The translations under genes and the position numbers were made by a program. DNA of 64,000 bases from Yunchengibacter salinarum (GTDB lineage Bacteria > Pseudomonadota > Alphaproteobacteria > Sphingomonadales > Kordiimonadaceae). The stretch is taken from NCBI RefSeq assembly GCF_037658235.1, contig NZ_JBBJLN010000002.1, positions 62,001 through 126,000 of the forward strand, written 5' to 3'. Positions 17,897-26,557 of the stretch are shown here, piece after piece. The notes beneath the pieces are model-generated. The model was not told the origin of the DNA. It saw nothing but the letters and a program-made list of their open reading frames with translations, and did not search any database. Within the stretch, counting starts at the first letter, position 1. The number at the start of each line of letters is the position of its first letter.

Positions 17897-19192
17897 TCAG
17901 GGGTCGATCGGGGTGCCGGTCATGGCGTTCGGCCCGGTATCGGCAAGCCGCACGGGCAGGATATCCCCCGCCGCGCGGGCGCCGGACGGGATGTGCACGG
18001 GGATGAAACGTTCGTCGTGGCCGGTGGCACTGCCGTCATCGGCGATCCGTTCCACCAGAACGCGGGCGTTCGCGCCGTGCGCCGCGCTGAACAGGTCGGC
18101 CACCCGTGCATCGCCCAGAGCGCGCAGCCGGGCGGCGCGGGCCTTGCGCACGTCACCGGGCAGTTGCGGCATCCGGGCGGCGGGGGTGCCTTCCCGCGCG
18201 CTGTAGGGGAAAACGTGCAGCCAGGTCAGGCCGCAGTCTTCCACCAGCTTCAGCGAGTTCTCGAACATTTCTTCCGTTTCGGTGGGGAAGCCGGCGATGA
18301 TGTCCGCGCCAAAGGTGATCTCTGGCCGTCGGGCGCGCACGGTTTCGCAGAAGCGGATCGCATCCTCCCGCAGGTGGCGGCGCTTCATGCGCTTCAGGAT
18401 CATGTTGTCGCCCGCTTGCAGGGACAGGTGCAGATGCGGCATCAGCCGGGGGTCCCCGGTGATGGCGTCCATCAGGGCGTCGTCCACCTCGATGCTGTCG
18501 ATGGATGAAATGCGCAGCCTTTGCAGGCCCGGCACCAGGGACAGGATTTTCTGCACCAGCGTGCCCAGCGTGGGCGTGCCGGGCAGGTCCTCCCCATAGC
18601 TGGTCAGGTCCACGCCGGTCAGCACCACTTCGCCAAAGCCCTGATCCACCAGCGCTTTGATCTGGTCCACCACGCCGCCCATGGGCACGCTGCGGCTGTT
18701 GCCCCGGCCATAGGGGATGATGCAGAAGGTGCAGCGATGATTGCAGCCGTTCTGGATCTGCACAAAAGCCCGCGCCCGGTCGCCGAAGCTCTCGATCATG
18801 TGGCCCGCCGTTTCCCGCACGGACATGATATCGTTCACCCGCACCCGTTCCAGCCGGTCGGCCTTCAGATCCCGGAAGGGGGCTTCGCTCAGCTTTTCCT
18901 GATTGCCGATCACATGGCTGACTTCCGGCATGTCCGCAAAGCTGGCGGGGTCCACCTGCGCGGCGCAACCGGTTACGATGATGCGGGCATCGGGCCGCTC
19001 CCGGTGGGTGCGGCGGATCGCCTGCCGCGCCTGCCGGGCGGCTTCCGCCGTGACGGCGCAGGTGTTGAAGATCACGGTATTGTCCAGCCCGGTGCGGCTG
19101 GCGTGACCGGCCATCACCTCGGACTCATAGGCGTTCAGCCGACAGCCGAAGGTGACGATCTCCGCGTCCTGTTGTGTGGGCGTGCTGCTCAC
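17897..19192 (-). CDS. mtaB: tRNA threonylcarbamoyladenosine-37 methylthiotransferase MtaB
   Basis: A 431-residue radical-SAM methylthiotransferase converting t6A37 to ms2t6A37 in tRNA. MTTase cysteines are at 17, 45 and 76; the radical-SAM triad is 150, 154 and 157 in CNHRCTFCIIPYGRG, followed by SRS, which marks MtaB. A C-terminal TRAM domain completes it. It begins with GTG at 19192, overlapping the dapF stop (GTGA), so the two are translationally coupled; ftsY follows 25 bases later. Confidence 0.94.
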   Translation of the reverse strand: MSSTPTQQDAEIVTFGCRLNAYESEVMAGHASRTGLDNTVIFNTCAVTAEAARQARQAIRRTHRERPDARIIVTGCAAQVDPASFADMPEVSHVIGNQEKLSEAPFRDLKADRLERVRVNDIMSVRETAGHMIESFGDRARAFVQIQNGCNHRCTFCIIPYGRGNSRSVPMGGVVDQIKALVDQGFGEVVLTGVDLTSYGEDLPGTPTLGTLVQKILSLVPGLQRLRISSIDSIEVDDALMDAITGDPRLMPHLHLSLQAGDNMILKRMKRRHLREDAIRFCETVRARRPEITFGADIIAGFPTETEEMFENSLKLVEDCGLTWLHVFPYSAREGTPAARMPQLPGDVRKARAARLRALGDARVADLFSAAHGANARVLVERIADDGSATGHDERFIPVHIPSGARAAGDILPVRLADTGPNAMTGTPIDP

Positions 19193-20010
19193 AAGACAAT
19201 CCTGCCGTCAAAAACATGGGTGGCCGGGCCTGTCATGGACACATGGCCCGTGTCCTCCAGGGTGATGTCAAGCCGCCCGCCGTCAAGGTCCACCGCCACA
19301 CGGCGCCCGGTCAGCCCGCGCCGGTGGGCGGCCACGGCGGCGGCACAGGCGGCGGTGCCGCACGCCTGGGTGATGCCCGCGCCCCGCTCCCATACGCCAA
19401 GGCGCAGATGGTCCGGGCCTGCCAGCGTGGCAATCGACACGTTCACCCGTTCCGGGAACAGGGCGTCATGCTCCACCAGCGGGCCAAGGCGGGCAAGGTC
19501 GATCCCGGCCTCCGCGCCCGGAAAGAACACGATATGGGGATTGCCCAGGTTCACCGCCACGCCGTCGTTGAGTAGGCCGACCGTCAGGTCCATATGGGCC
19601 GTGTCCATGGGGCGGGCAAGGGGGATGGCATCCCAGTCCAGCCGGGGGCGGCCCATATCGACCCGTATGCCGTCGGCTGTCCGCTCTGCGCTGAGCAGCC
19701 CGGCGTCCGTTTCTATGGTGATGCGGTCGCGGCCCGTTTCCGCGGTCAGCTTCGCACCGATGCAGCGGGTGGCGTTGCCGCAGGCGCCGACGCGGCTGCC
19801 GTCTGCATTGTGGATTTCCATGAACACATCGGCGCGGGCGCTGTCGCGCAGCAGGATCAACTGGTCGCACCCCACGCCGCGATGCCGGTCGGCGATGTGG
19901 CGCACGTCCGCCGTGTCCAGCACCAGGCCGGACTGGCGCGCGTCAATGACGACAAAATCATTGCCGAGCCCGTGCATCTTGGCAAAGTCCATGGTGCGTG
20001 CATCCGTCAT
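19189..20010 (-). CDS. dapF: Diaminopimelate epimerase
   Basis: A 273-residue enzyme interconverting LL- and meso-diaminopimelate for lysine and peptidoglycan. The catalytic cysteines are C77 (GACGNATRC) and C217 (QACGTAACA), and MHGLGNDF near the N-terminus is the family signature. AAGG lies 7 bases before the chosen ATG; an internal ATG six codons in is an alternative start. It is the first gene of dapF-mtaB-ftsY, a common alphaproteobacterial arrangement. Confidence 0.96.
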   Translation of the reverse strand: MTDARTMDFAKMHGLGNDFVVIDARQSGLVLDTADVRHIADRHRGVGCDQLILLRDSARADVFMEIHNADGSRVGACGNATRCIGAKLTAETGRDRITIETDAGLLSAERTADGIRVDMGRPRLDWDAIPLARPMDTAHMDLTVGLLNDGVAVNLGNPHIVFFPGAEAGIDLARLGPLVEHDALFPERVNVSIATLAGPDHLRLGVWERGAGITQACGTAACAAAVAAHRRGLTGRRVAVDLDGGRLDITLEDTGHVSMTGPATHVFDGRIVL

Positions 20011-20067
20011 GGCGCGCCTTATAAGGCCGCCGGGGGGTGGCTGTCCACGGCTTTCCCGCCCTGTGCC

Positions 20068-21546
20068 CTACAGGTCGAACACCAGGGGCACCAGCGCATA
20101 GGTGATCGCCGAGACCACGAAGGTGCCGATCACATTCATCCAGAAGCCCGCGCGCGCCATGGTGGGAATGCGCACCCGCCCGGTGGAAAAGATCACCGCA
20201 TTGGGCCCGGTGGCCACCGGCAGCATGAAGGCGCAGCTTGCCGCCATGGCCGCCGGGGCGGCCAGCAATATGGGGTTGAAGTCGGCGTGCGCGGCCAGGG
20301 CCCCCAGCACCGGCACCAGGGCGGCGGTGGTGGCGGTGTTGCTGGTCAGTTCGGTCAGGAAGATCACCAGCGCCACGATCGCCAGAATCAACACATAGAG
20401 CGGCGCGGCGGCCAGCGGCGAAAGCGCCTCCCCCAGCCATATGGCGAGCCCCGTGCTCTGGATCGCGCTGGCCAGAGACAGGCCGCCGCCGAACAGCACC
20501 AGAACGCCCCAGGGCAGGCTTTCGGCGTTTTCCCAGTCCAGCAGGCGGCGGCTCTGGCCCGGCCCGGCGGCGGATGGCACCAGAAACATGGCGAGCGCCC
20601 CGCCAATGGCGATGTGCATGTCCCCCAGCCGGGCCAGCGGCGGGATCAGGGCGGTCAGGGTTTCGCTCTGTTGCAGGAAGGGGCGGGCCACCCACAGAAA
20701 GGCCATGGACCCCATCACCACGGCCACCCGGCGTTCCGGGCGTGTCATTGTGCCAAGGGCTTCAAGCTCGGCTCTGACCACCGCGTGGCCGCCGGTGACA
20801 AGATCGGCGCGGAAGGGAAAGATCAGCCGGGTCAGCAGCAGCCAGGCCAGCGGTACCATCACCACCACCACGGGCACGGCAAAGGCCATCCAGTGGATGA
20901 AGGTCAGGGTGATGCCGGTCTGGTCCTCTATGAAGCCCTTGACGAAGGCATTGGGCGGCGTGCCGATATAGGTGCCGAGCCCGCCGATGGAGGCGGCCCA
21001 CGCCGACCCGATCAGCAGCGCGATACAGAAGGGGTGGGTGCGGCCTTTTTCGCCCAGTACCGTATCCACCACCGTGATGGCGATGGGAATGATCATCAGC
21101 GTGGTGGCGGTGTTGGAAATCCACATGGACAGCACCGCCGCCACGCCCATGAATCCGCCGATCAGGGCCTTTGGGTCATCGCCGGTGCGGGCCAGAATGG
21201 CCAGCGCGATACGCCGGTGCAGGGACCATTTCTGCATTGCCGTGGCCGCGATGAAGCCGCCCAGCAGCAGGAAGATCACCGGCCTGGCATAGGGCAGCGC
21301 CGCGCCGCTTGTGTCCGTGGCGCCCAGAAGCGGCAGCAGCACCAGCGGCAACAGCGCCGTGGCGGCCACGGGGATCGCTTCCGTCACCCACCACACGGCC
21401 ATCAGCGCCGCCACGGCCACCACCATCCAGCCATCGGCGGTCACGCCCGCGGGGGCGGGCAGGGCATATATACCCAGAAAGGCCAGCGGCCCCAGAACCA
21501 TGCCGATACGCCGTGTTCGCAGGATGCCCGGTTCCAGTTCGTTCAT
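20068..21546 (-). CDS. DASS (SLC13) family anion:sodium symporter
   Basis: A 492-residue polytopic protein of about eleven to twelve helices. It carries the two SNT motifs of the divalent anion:Na+ symporters (WISNTATTLM and ELTSNTATTAA), with EAIPVAATALLPLVLLPLLG near the N-terminus and GTPPNAFVKG between. Members import succinate, malate, fumarate, citrate or sulfate. The TCA enrichment of this window makes a C4-dicarboxylate plausible, but the substrate is not readable. It stands alone, with a 57-base gap to dapF, and is divergent from ffh. Confidence 0.87.
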   Translation of the reverse strand: MNELEPGILRTRRIGMVLGPLAFLGIYALPAPAGVTADGWMVVAVAALMAVWWVTEAIPVAATALLPLVLLPLLGATDTSGAALPYARPVIFLLLGGFIAATAMQKWSLHRRIALAILARTGDDPKALIGGFMGVAAVLSMWISNTATTLMIIPIAITVVDTVLGEKGRTHPFCIALLIGSAWAASIGGLGTYIGTPPNAFVKGFIEDQTGITLTFIHWMAFAVPVVVVMVPLAWLLLTRLIFPFRADLVTGGHAVVRAELEALGTMTRPERRVAVVMGSMAFLWVARPFLQQSETLTALIPPLARLGDMHIAIGGALAMFLVPSAAGPGQSRRLLDWENAESLPWGVLVLFGGGLSLASAIQSTGLAIWLGEALSPLAAAPLYVLILAIVALVIFLTELTSNTATTAALVPVLGALAAHADFNPILLAAPAAMAASCAFMLPVATGPNAVIFSTGRVRIPTMARAGFWMNVIGTFVVSAITYALVPLVFDL

Positions 21547-21878
21547 GCAGCGCTCCCCCTTGCCCGTGATCCGCCGGTCGAGAGCCTAGCCGCCCGGCCA
21601 GCCCCGCGCAACGCCGCCTTTACCCGCCCCGGCCACACGCCTTCCCATGCTTGACAGCGGCAGTCCGGGGCAGTAAAAGGCGCCCACTCCCGAAAAAGGA
21701 GCCATACAGAATGCGTCCTGGCCCGTCATAGGGGCGCCCGTCAATGAGGCGGGGGGATGTCCACCAGTCAGCGAGGGTTCGCACACTGGTGCCATTCGTG
21801 TTGTTTGTGGCCGCCCTTTGCCGGGACACAAGGATTTTTCCGACGGGCCCCTTGGGGCTTCAGAGCATGGAAAGCGCG
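21547..21878 (+). other. Divergent intergenic region and long ffh leader
   Basis: About 330 bases between the anion symporter and ffh. A good sigma-70-like promoter at 21651-21679 would give ffh a leader of roughly 190 bases. In it CACCAGT (from 21760) pairs with ACTGGTG (21783-21789), a 7-bp stem with a 16-base loop. I looked for 4.5S/SRP RNA here and did not find its conserved GGUCAGG/GGAAGCAG core. No coding capacity is convincing. Confidence 0.5.
21651..21679 (+). promoter_or_regulatory. Sigma-70-type promoter for ffh
   Basis: TTGACA (perfect -35, 21651-21656), a 17-base spacer, and TAAAAG (-10, 4 of 6, 21674-21679). It points towards ffh, whose start is about 200 bases downstream, and is the only strong pair in the gap. 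Confidence 0.6.
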
Positions 21879-23246
21879 ATGTTCGACAGTTTGTCAGACC
21901 GACTGAGCGGTATTTTCGATGGCCTCAAGCGCCGCGGCGCCCTGAAGGCATCGGATGTGGACGCCGCCATGCGCGAAGTGCGCACCGCCCTGCTGGAAGC
22001 GGATGTGGCGCTGCCCGTGGTCAAGGACTTCATCAGCCGGGTGAAGAAAAAGGCCGTGGGCCAGGAAGTGCTGAAGTCGGTCACGCCGGGCCAGCAAGTG
22101 GTCAAGGTGGTCAATGACGAGCTGGTGGAAACGCTCGGCAGCGAGGCCAGCACCATCAACACGGTGGGCCTGCCGCCCGTGCCGATCCTGATGGTCGGCT
22201 TGCAGGGGTCCGGCAAGACCACTACCACCGCCAAGCTGGCAAAGCGGCTCACCGAGAAAGACCGCAAAAAGGTGCTGATGGCGTCGCTGGACGTGCGGCG
22301 CCCGGCGGCGCAGGAACAGCTCCGTGTGCTGGGGGAGCAGATCGGCGTCAAGACGCTGCCCGTCGTCGAGGGGCAGATGCCCGTGGCGATCGCCCGTCGC
22401 GCCATGGAAGCGGGCCGCCTTCAGGGCTTTGACGTGGTGCTGCTGGACAGCGCCGGGCGGCTCCATGTGGATGAAAGCCTGATGAGCGAGATCCGCGAGG
22501 TGCGCGATCAGGTATCCCCGGTGGAAACCCTGCTGGTGGCGGACAGCCTGACCGGGCAGGACGCGGTGAACGTGGCCGAAGCCTTCGACCGGCAGATCGG
22601 CATTACCGGCGTGGCGCTGACCCGCATGGACGGCGACGGGCGCGGCGGCGCGGCCCTGTCCATGCGCGCCGTGACGGGCAAGCCCATCAAGCTGGCGGGG
22701 ACCGGCGAAAAGCTGGACCAGTTGGAGGACTTCCACCCCGAACGGGTGGCCGGGCGCATCCTCGGCATGGGGGATGTGGTCAGCCTGGTGGAAAAGGCCG
22801 CCGAAACCATTGAGGAAGAAGACGCCGAGAAAATGGCCAAAAAGATGGCCAGGGGCACCTTCGATCTGGATGACATGCGCAGCCAGCTTCGCCAGATGAA
22901 GAAGATGGGCGGCATGAAGGGCGTGCTCGGTATGCTGCCCGGCGTGGGCAATATGAAAAAGCAGCTCGGCCAGGCGGGCATGGATGAAAGCGTCTTCAAC
23001 CGTCAGGAGGCGATCATCAATTCCATGACGCCGAAGGAACGCACCCGCCCGCAACTGATCAATGCCTCCCGCAAGCGCCGGATCGCCACAGGCTCCGGTA
23101 CCAGCGTGCAGGAGGTGAACAAGCTTCTCAAGAGCCACAAGCAGATGGCCAGGATGATGAAGAAAATGTCGTCCATGAAAAAGGGGGGCGGGATGCCCGC
23201 GCCGGGCCAGCTCCCCCCCGGATTCGACCAGCTTTTCAAGGGCTGA
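21879..23246 (+). CDS. ffh: Signal recognition particle protein Ffh
   Basis: A 455-residue SRP54-type GTPase that binds signal sequences and 4.5S RNA. N-domain (1-90), G domain with GLQGSGKTTT (107-116), SLDVRRPAAQEQL and TRMDGDGRGG, and a methionine-rich M domain from about 295, ending MARMMKKMSSMKKGGG. Two in-frame ATGs lie close together (21867 and 21879); I choose 21879 because MFDSLSDRL is the family N-terminus and GGAAAG precedes it. It heads the ffh-rpsP-rimM-trmD-rplS block and is followed after 69 bases by rpsP. Confidence 0.97.
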   Translation: MFDSLSDRLSGIFDGLKRRGALKASDVDAAMREVRTALLEADVALPVVKDFISRVKKKAVGQEVLKSVTPGQQVVKVVNDELVETLGSEASTINTVGLPPVPILMVGLQGSGKTTTTAKLAKRLTEKDRKKVLMASLDVRRPAAQEQLRVLGEQIGVKTLPVVEGQMPVAIARRAMEAGRLQGFDVVLLDSAGRLHVDESLMSEIREVRDQVSPVETLLVADSLTGQDAVNVAEAFDRQIGITGVALTRMDGDGRGGAALSMRAVTGKPIKLAGTGEKLDQLEDFHPERVAGRILGMGDVVSLVEKAAETIEEEDAEKMAKKMARGTFDLDDMRSQLRQMKKMGGMKGVLGMLPGVGNMKKQLGQAGMDESVFNRQEAIINSMTPKERTRPQLINASRKRRIATGSGTSVQEVNKLLKSHKQMARMMKKMSSMKKGGGMPAPGQLPPGFDQLFKG

Positions 23247-23315
23247 ATGGGCGCACCGCGACCTTAGTGAAACCGAACCCTGAACCCACAAGACGATCTG
23301 AAAGGATAGACCCCG

Positions 23316-23753
23316 ATGGCAACTGCAATTCGCCTCAGCCGTGGCGGCGCCAAGAAGCGCCCTTATTACCGTATCGTGGTGGCGGACACCCGCGCCCCGC
23401 GTGATGGCCGCTTCATCGAACGGGTGGGCAGCTATAACCCGATGCTGCCCAAGGACCACGAAAACCGCGTGGAAATGAACCTTGAGCGGATCAAGGTCTG
23501 GCTTGAACATGGCGCCCGCCCCACGGATCGCGTGGCCCGCTTCCTGGAAGCTGAAGGTCTGCTGAGTGCCAAGAAGCGCAATAATCCGAACAAGGCCGAG
23601 CCGGGCCAGAAAGCCAAGGACATGGCCGAAGCGCGCCGTGAAAAGGAAGAAGCCCGCAAGGAAGCGGAAAAGGAAGCCCTTGAGGCTGCCAAGGCCGCCA
23701 AGGCCGGTGGCGGCGCCGAGGCGGACAGCGGCGAAGAAGCCAGCGAGTCCTGA
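23316..23753 (+). CDS. rpsP: 30S ribosomal protein bS16
   Basis: A 145-residue small-subunit protein. The first 80 residues are the bS16 fold (MATAIRLSRGGAKKRPYYRIVVAD, and later SYNPM and ERIKVWLEHGARPTD). The remaining 60 or so form a charged Lys/Ala/Glu helix-like tail, longer than the enteric protein of about 82 residues but common in alphaproteobacteria. An AAGGATAG ribosome site lies before the ATG. rimM follows 27 bases later. Confidence 0.97.
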   Translation: MATAIRLSRGGAKKRPYYRIVVADTRAPRDGRFIERVGSYNPMLPKDHENRVEMNLERIKVWLEHGARPTDRVARFLEAEGLLSAKKRNNPNKAEPGQKAKDMAEARREKEEARKEAEKEALEAAKAAKAGGGAEADSGEEASES

Positions 23754-23780
23754 TAGCGGGGCCGATAAGCGGAGCGCGCC

Positions 23781-24494
23781 ATGGCCCGCAAGGGTGCCAG
23801 CAGGGGCGGCAGCCCGGAAGACAGCGAAACCCAGCGTCGGCTTGCCGGCGTTGAGGGGGACTGGATCTGTGTTGCCGCCGTGACCGGTGCGCACGGGGTT
23901 CACGGCGCGGTCAGGGTGAAGAGCTTCACCGCCGAGCCGGAGACCCTGTTCGCCTTTGACCGGCTGCATGACGGGCCGGGCGGGCCGGTTGTCACGCTGT
24001 CGCGCCAGAAGACGGTTCGTGACGGCTTCGTGGTCGCCCTGGATCGGCCCCTTGACCGGGAGGCGGCGCAGGCGCTCAAGGGCACCCGGCTTTATGTGCC
24101 GCGCTCGGCGCTCGACCGAATGCATGACGCCGCTGACGAAAGCGCCGGATCGGGCGAGGCCGGACTGGACGAGGAGGAGGACAGCTTCTTCCTCGCCGAT
24201 CTGATCGGGCTTGAGGCCCGTGACGAGGCCGGGAAGCGCATCGGTTTCGTGCGGGCGGTGGAGGATTTCGGCGCCGGGGACCTGGTGGAACTGGTGCTGG
24301 ATCAGCCGGTGCCCCATCATGGCCGCTATGCTTTTGTGCCGTTCACACGCACATTGGTGCCCATGGTGGATATCGGCGGCGGCGCGCTTACCGTGGCCTT
24401 TGATCTGTGGCGGCACCAATATGCCACCGCGGCGCCAGAGGGCGACGTGCCGAAAGACGGGGACGTGCCGAAAGACGGGGAGGCAACGGGATGA
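23781..24494 (+). CDS. rimM: Ribosome maturation factor RimM
   Basis: A 237-residue 30S assembly factor. After an unusual 27-residue polar N-terminus comes the RimM barrel (AAVTGAHGVHGAVRVKSFT), then the PRC-barrel domain from about 130 (SFFLADLIGLEARDEAG, FVPFTRTLVPMVDI). The tail is extended by an exact 18-bp tandem duplication at 24444-24479, giving GDVPKDGDVPKDGE. Its stop overlaps the trmD ATG by four bases, as in many genomes. Confidence 0.95.
   Translation: MARKGASRGGSPEDSETQRRLAGVEGDWICVAAVTGAHGVHGAVRVKSFTAEPETLFAFDRLHDGPGGPVVTLSRQKTVRDGFVVALDRPLDREAAQALKGTRLYVPRSALDRMHDAADESAGSGEAGLDEEEDSFFLADLIGLEARDEAGKRIGFVRAVEDFGAGDLVELVLDQPVPHHGRYAFVPFTRTLVPMVDIGGGALTVAFDLWRHQYATAAPEGDVPKDGDVPKDGEATG
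24444..24479 (+). repeat. Exact 18-bp tandem duplication in rimM
   Basis: Two identical adjacent 18-bp units (24444-24461 and 24462-24479) within the rimM tail, in frame, encoding the hexapeptide DVPKDG twice. They end 11 bases before the trmD start, so they extend the RimM tail without touching trmD. Confidence 0.95.
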
Positions 24495-25210
24495 GCGCCC
24501 TGTTCACCGCCGAGGTGCTGACCCTGTTCCCGGAGATGTTTCCGGGGCCGCTTGGCCATTCGCTGGCGGGGCGGGCGCTGGAAAACGGTCTTTGGGCGCT
24601 GAAAACGGTGGACATCCGCGATTTCTCGCGCGATAAGCACCGCTCTGTGGACGATACCCCCGCGGGCGGGGGTGCGGGCATGGTCCTGCGTGCCGATATT
24701 CTGGCCGATGCCATTGACCGAACCGGGCAAGGCATGGCAGATGCGCCGCTGGTTTATCTCAGTCCGCGCGGGCCGCGTTTCGATCAGGCCATGGCGCGGC
24801 ACTGGGCGAGCGCCGGGGCGGTGCGGCTGATCTGTGGCCGGTTCGAAGGCGTGGATCAGCGCGTGCTGGATGCGCGCGGCGTGCAGGAAGTGAGCCTGGG
24901 CGATTTCGTTCTCTCCGGCGGGGAGCCGGCGGCCATCGCCATGCTGGATAGTGTGGTGCGCCTGCTTCCCGGTGTGATGGGCGGGGAGGAAACGCTCAGG
25001 GAAGAAAGTTTTGAAAGCGGGTTGCTCGAATATCCGCACTATACCAGGCCCACGGTCTGGGAAGGTCGGGCCATACCCGAGGTGCTAACCAGCGGTCATC
25101 ATGACCGGATCGCGCGGTGGCGCCGGGAAAAAGCGGAAGAAATCACCCGCATACGCCGGCCAGATCTCTGGTCGTCCTATGTGCGGGATCAAGATCAAAA
25201 GGACCGATGA
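24491..25210 (+). CDS. trmD: tRNA (guanine-37-N1)-methyltransferase
   Basis: A 239-residue SPOUT-fold methyltransferase making m1G37. Family motifs visible: LTLFPEMF, DDTPAGGGAGMVLR, YLSPRGPRFDQ, LICGRFEGVDQRV, SLGDFVLSGGEPAA and the C-terminal VLTSGHHDRIARWRREKA, all contributing to the trefoil-knot SAM site and G37 recognition. ATG 24491 overlaps rimM (ATGA). rplS starts one base after its stop. Confidence 0.97.
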   Translation: MSALFTAEVLTLFPEMFPGPLGHSLAGRALENGLWALKTVDIRDFSRDKHRSVDDTPAGGGAGMVLRADILADAIDRTGQGMADAPLVYLSPRGPRFDQAMARHWASAGAVRLICGRFEGVDQRVLDARGVQEVSLGDFVLSGGEPAAIAMLDSVVRLLPGVMGGEETLREESFESGLLEYPHYTRPTVWEGRAIPEVLTSGHHDRIARWRREKAEEITRIRRPDLWSSYVRDQDQKDR

Positions 25211-25211
25211 A

Positions 25212-25577
25212 ATGGATACGATTCAGAAGCTGGAACAGGAACAGATTTCCAGGCTGACCGACGGCAAGGACATCCCCGATTTCGCCGCGGGCGACACCGT
25301 GCGGGTGGACGTGAAGGTGAAGGAAGGCAACCGGGAGCGGACGCAGGCGTTCCAGGGGCTGGTGATTTCCAAGCGCAACAAGGGCATGGGCTCCAACTTC
25401 ACCGTGCGCAAGGTCTCCTATGGTGAGGGTGTGGAGCGTATTTTCCCGCTTTACAGCCCGATCCTCGAAAAGATTGTCGTGGTGCGCCGGGGCAAGGTGC
25501 GGCGTGCCAAGCTGTATTATCTGCGTGGCCGCACCGGGAAGGCCGCCCGCATCGCGGAAAAGAAGCAGCAGCGCTAA
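25212..25577 (+). CDS. rplS: 50S ribosomal protein bL19
   Basis: A 121-residue large-subunit protein with the bL19 signatures AGDTVRVDVKVKEGNRERTQ, FQGLVISKRNKGMGSNFTVRK and KVRRAKLYYLRGRTGKAARI. The start is ATG 25212, one base after the trmD stop. It closes the ribosomal/tRNA block and is followed by a strong terminator at 25608. Confidence 0.97.
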   Translation: MDTIQKLEQEQISRLTDGKDIPDFAAGDTVRVDVKVKEGNRERTQAFQGLVISKRNKGMGSNFTVRKVSYGEGVERIFPLYSPILEKIVVVRRGKVRRAKLYYLRGRTGKAARIAEKKQQR

Positions 25578-25607
25578 GCCGCGCGCAGCTTCATGCGGAC
25601 AGTACAA

Positions 25608-25636
25608 GGCGTCGCCCATCGGGCGGCGCCTTTTTT
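25608..25636 (+). terminator. Rho-independent terminator after rplS
   Basis: A 10-bp stem (ggcgtcgccc/gggcggcgcc with one G-U pair) with a 3-base loop, followed by six Ts. It lies 30 bases after the rplS stop and ends the ffh-to-rplS transcript. Confidence 0.9.
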
Positions 25637-25778
25637 GTTGGCCAGGCGCGGTTCATGCCCGGCCATTTTGTGCCCGGTCCCGTTGGTCCGGGTTTGCCTG
25701 TTTTGATGAGGGCCTCTGCCCACCTGCCCTGTGCCCGCTTGTGTGAGACGGGATGGTGCCCGAAACGCAAGAAAGGCA

Positions 25779-25808
25779 TTGCATCTGAAATTAATAATGA
25801 TTATCAAA
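25779..25808 (+). promoter_or_regulatory. Promoter with Fur-box-like operator
   Basis: The stretch 25793-25808 (AATAATGATTATCAAA) reads in reverse as GATAATCATTATT, matching 12 of 13 bases of the second half of the classical Fur consensus. TTGCAT (25779-25784) and TATCAA (25802-25807), 17 bases apart, make a possible -35/-10 pair, so the box would cover the -10 region as expected for Fur repression. The gene starting at 25877 would be the target. Confidence 0.6.
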
Positions 25809-25876
25809 CTTAAATGACAGGCTGGCCATGCGGTTCACGGGCCAGCCACCAACCCCTGAATACGGAGGGCCTGCCC

Positions 25877-26521
25877 ATGTCATCCCGCGCCAATCCGAAC
25901 CATTCCGCCGCCAACCCGGACGGGGCTTTTCACCATGATCCCGCCGCCGCGCGGGGCCCCGCCAGATTATCCGCCAGCCATGCAGGGCAGGAGGCGCTGG
26001 ACATGCTGGCCATGAGTGGCGTCGGCCCGCGCCTTGTGGGAATGATGCGCCTGTTCGCGCGAATCGCCAATACGCCCGCTGGCAGTGATGAGCGCCGGGC
26101 CGCGCTGGAATCCTGGGGGCGTGAAAGCTGCCTGCTGGGCTCCCTTGCCGCCGCGCGGTCGCTGGATGGTTTTCTGGCCACATGGGTGCGCAATGCCCGC
26201 TGCATGGTGCGTTGCGGCTGTGCCTGTTGCGGGCGGATCAGTGCGGATGAAGGGCGGTTTCTGGCGGTGGTGTCCCTGATGCAGCACGGGGAAACCGCCG
26301 CCGCGCGGCGCTTGCTGGCGGTCATGGTGCACCCTGGCGCAGTTTCAATGGTGCAGGATGCGGCGCTTCATCTGGCCGACGGCCTGAACCGGGGCGGCCT
26401 TGGCCTGGCGCCCGCCACGGCACCCGCTTTGCGGAGTCTTTGGGTGATGACGCTGGCGGAACAGGGCCGGGTGCCGCACGGCGCCCCGCATCTGCCCAAC
26501 AGCCCGGTGGCCCAGGCTTAG
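25877..26521 (+). CDS. Unknown protein with compact Cys cluster, behind a Fur-like box
   Basis: A 214-residue protein I do not recognise. ATG 25877 is chosen because GGAGG lies about 9 bases upstream; the frame is open to 25814. The N-terminal 30 residues are polar and disordered-looking. The core is alpha-helical by composition and holds CMVRCGCACCGRISADEGRFL (five cysteines in ten residues, from about residue 110), then VVSLMQHGETAAARRLLAVM and a helical C-terminus. The cysteine cluster could bind a metal or an Fe-S centre, and the iron-type operator upstream agrees with a role in iron or haem metabolism. That role is inference from the operator and cysteines only. Confidence 0.75.
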   Translation: MSSRANPNHSAANPDGAFHHDPAAARGPARLSASHAGQEALDMLAMSGVGPRLVGMMRLFARIANTPAGSDERRAALESWGRESCLLGSLAAARSLDGFLATWVRNARCMVRCGCACCGRISADEGRFLAVVSLMQHGETAAARRLLAVMVHPGAVSMVQDAALHLADGLNRGGLGLAPATAPALRSLWVMTLAEQGRVPHGAPHLPNSPVAQA

Positions 26522-26557
26522 CCCCCTGAGCCGCCTGGCGCAGCGCCCCCTGAGCGC

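Noticed and set aside
19594..21654. 686-codon plus-strand frame opposite dapF and the anion symporter
   Set aside because: Gln/His/Gly-rich, no domain, lies opposite well-supported genes.
21680..21878. 4.5S/SRP RNA in the ffh leader
   Set aside because: The conserved tip sequence and asymmetric loop of SRP RNA are not present.
21894..24419. 841-codon minus-strand frame opposite ffh, rpsP and rimM
   Set aside because: It covers three certain genes on the other strand and has low-complexity His/Arg/Ala content, so it is a shadow frame.
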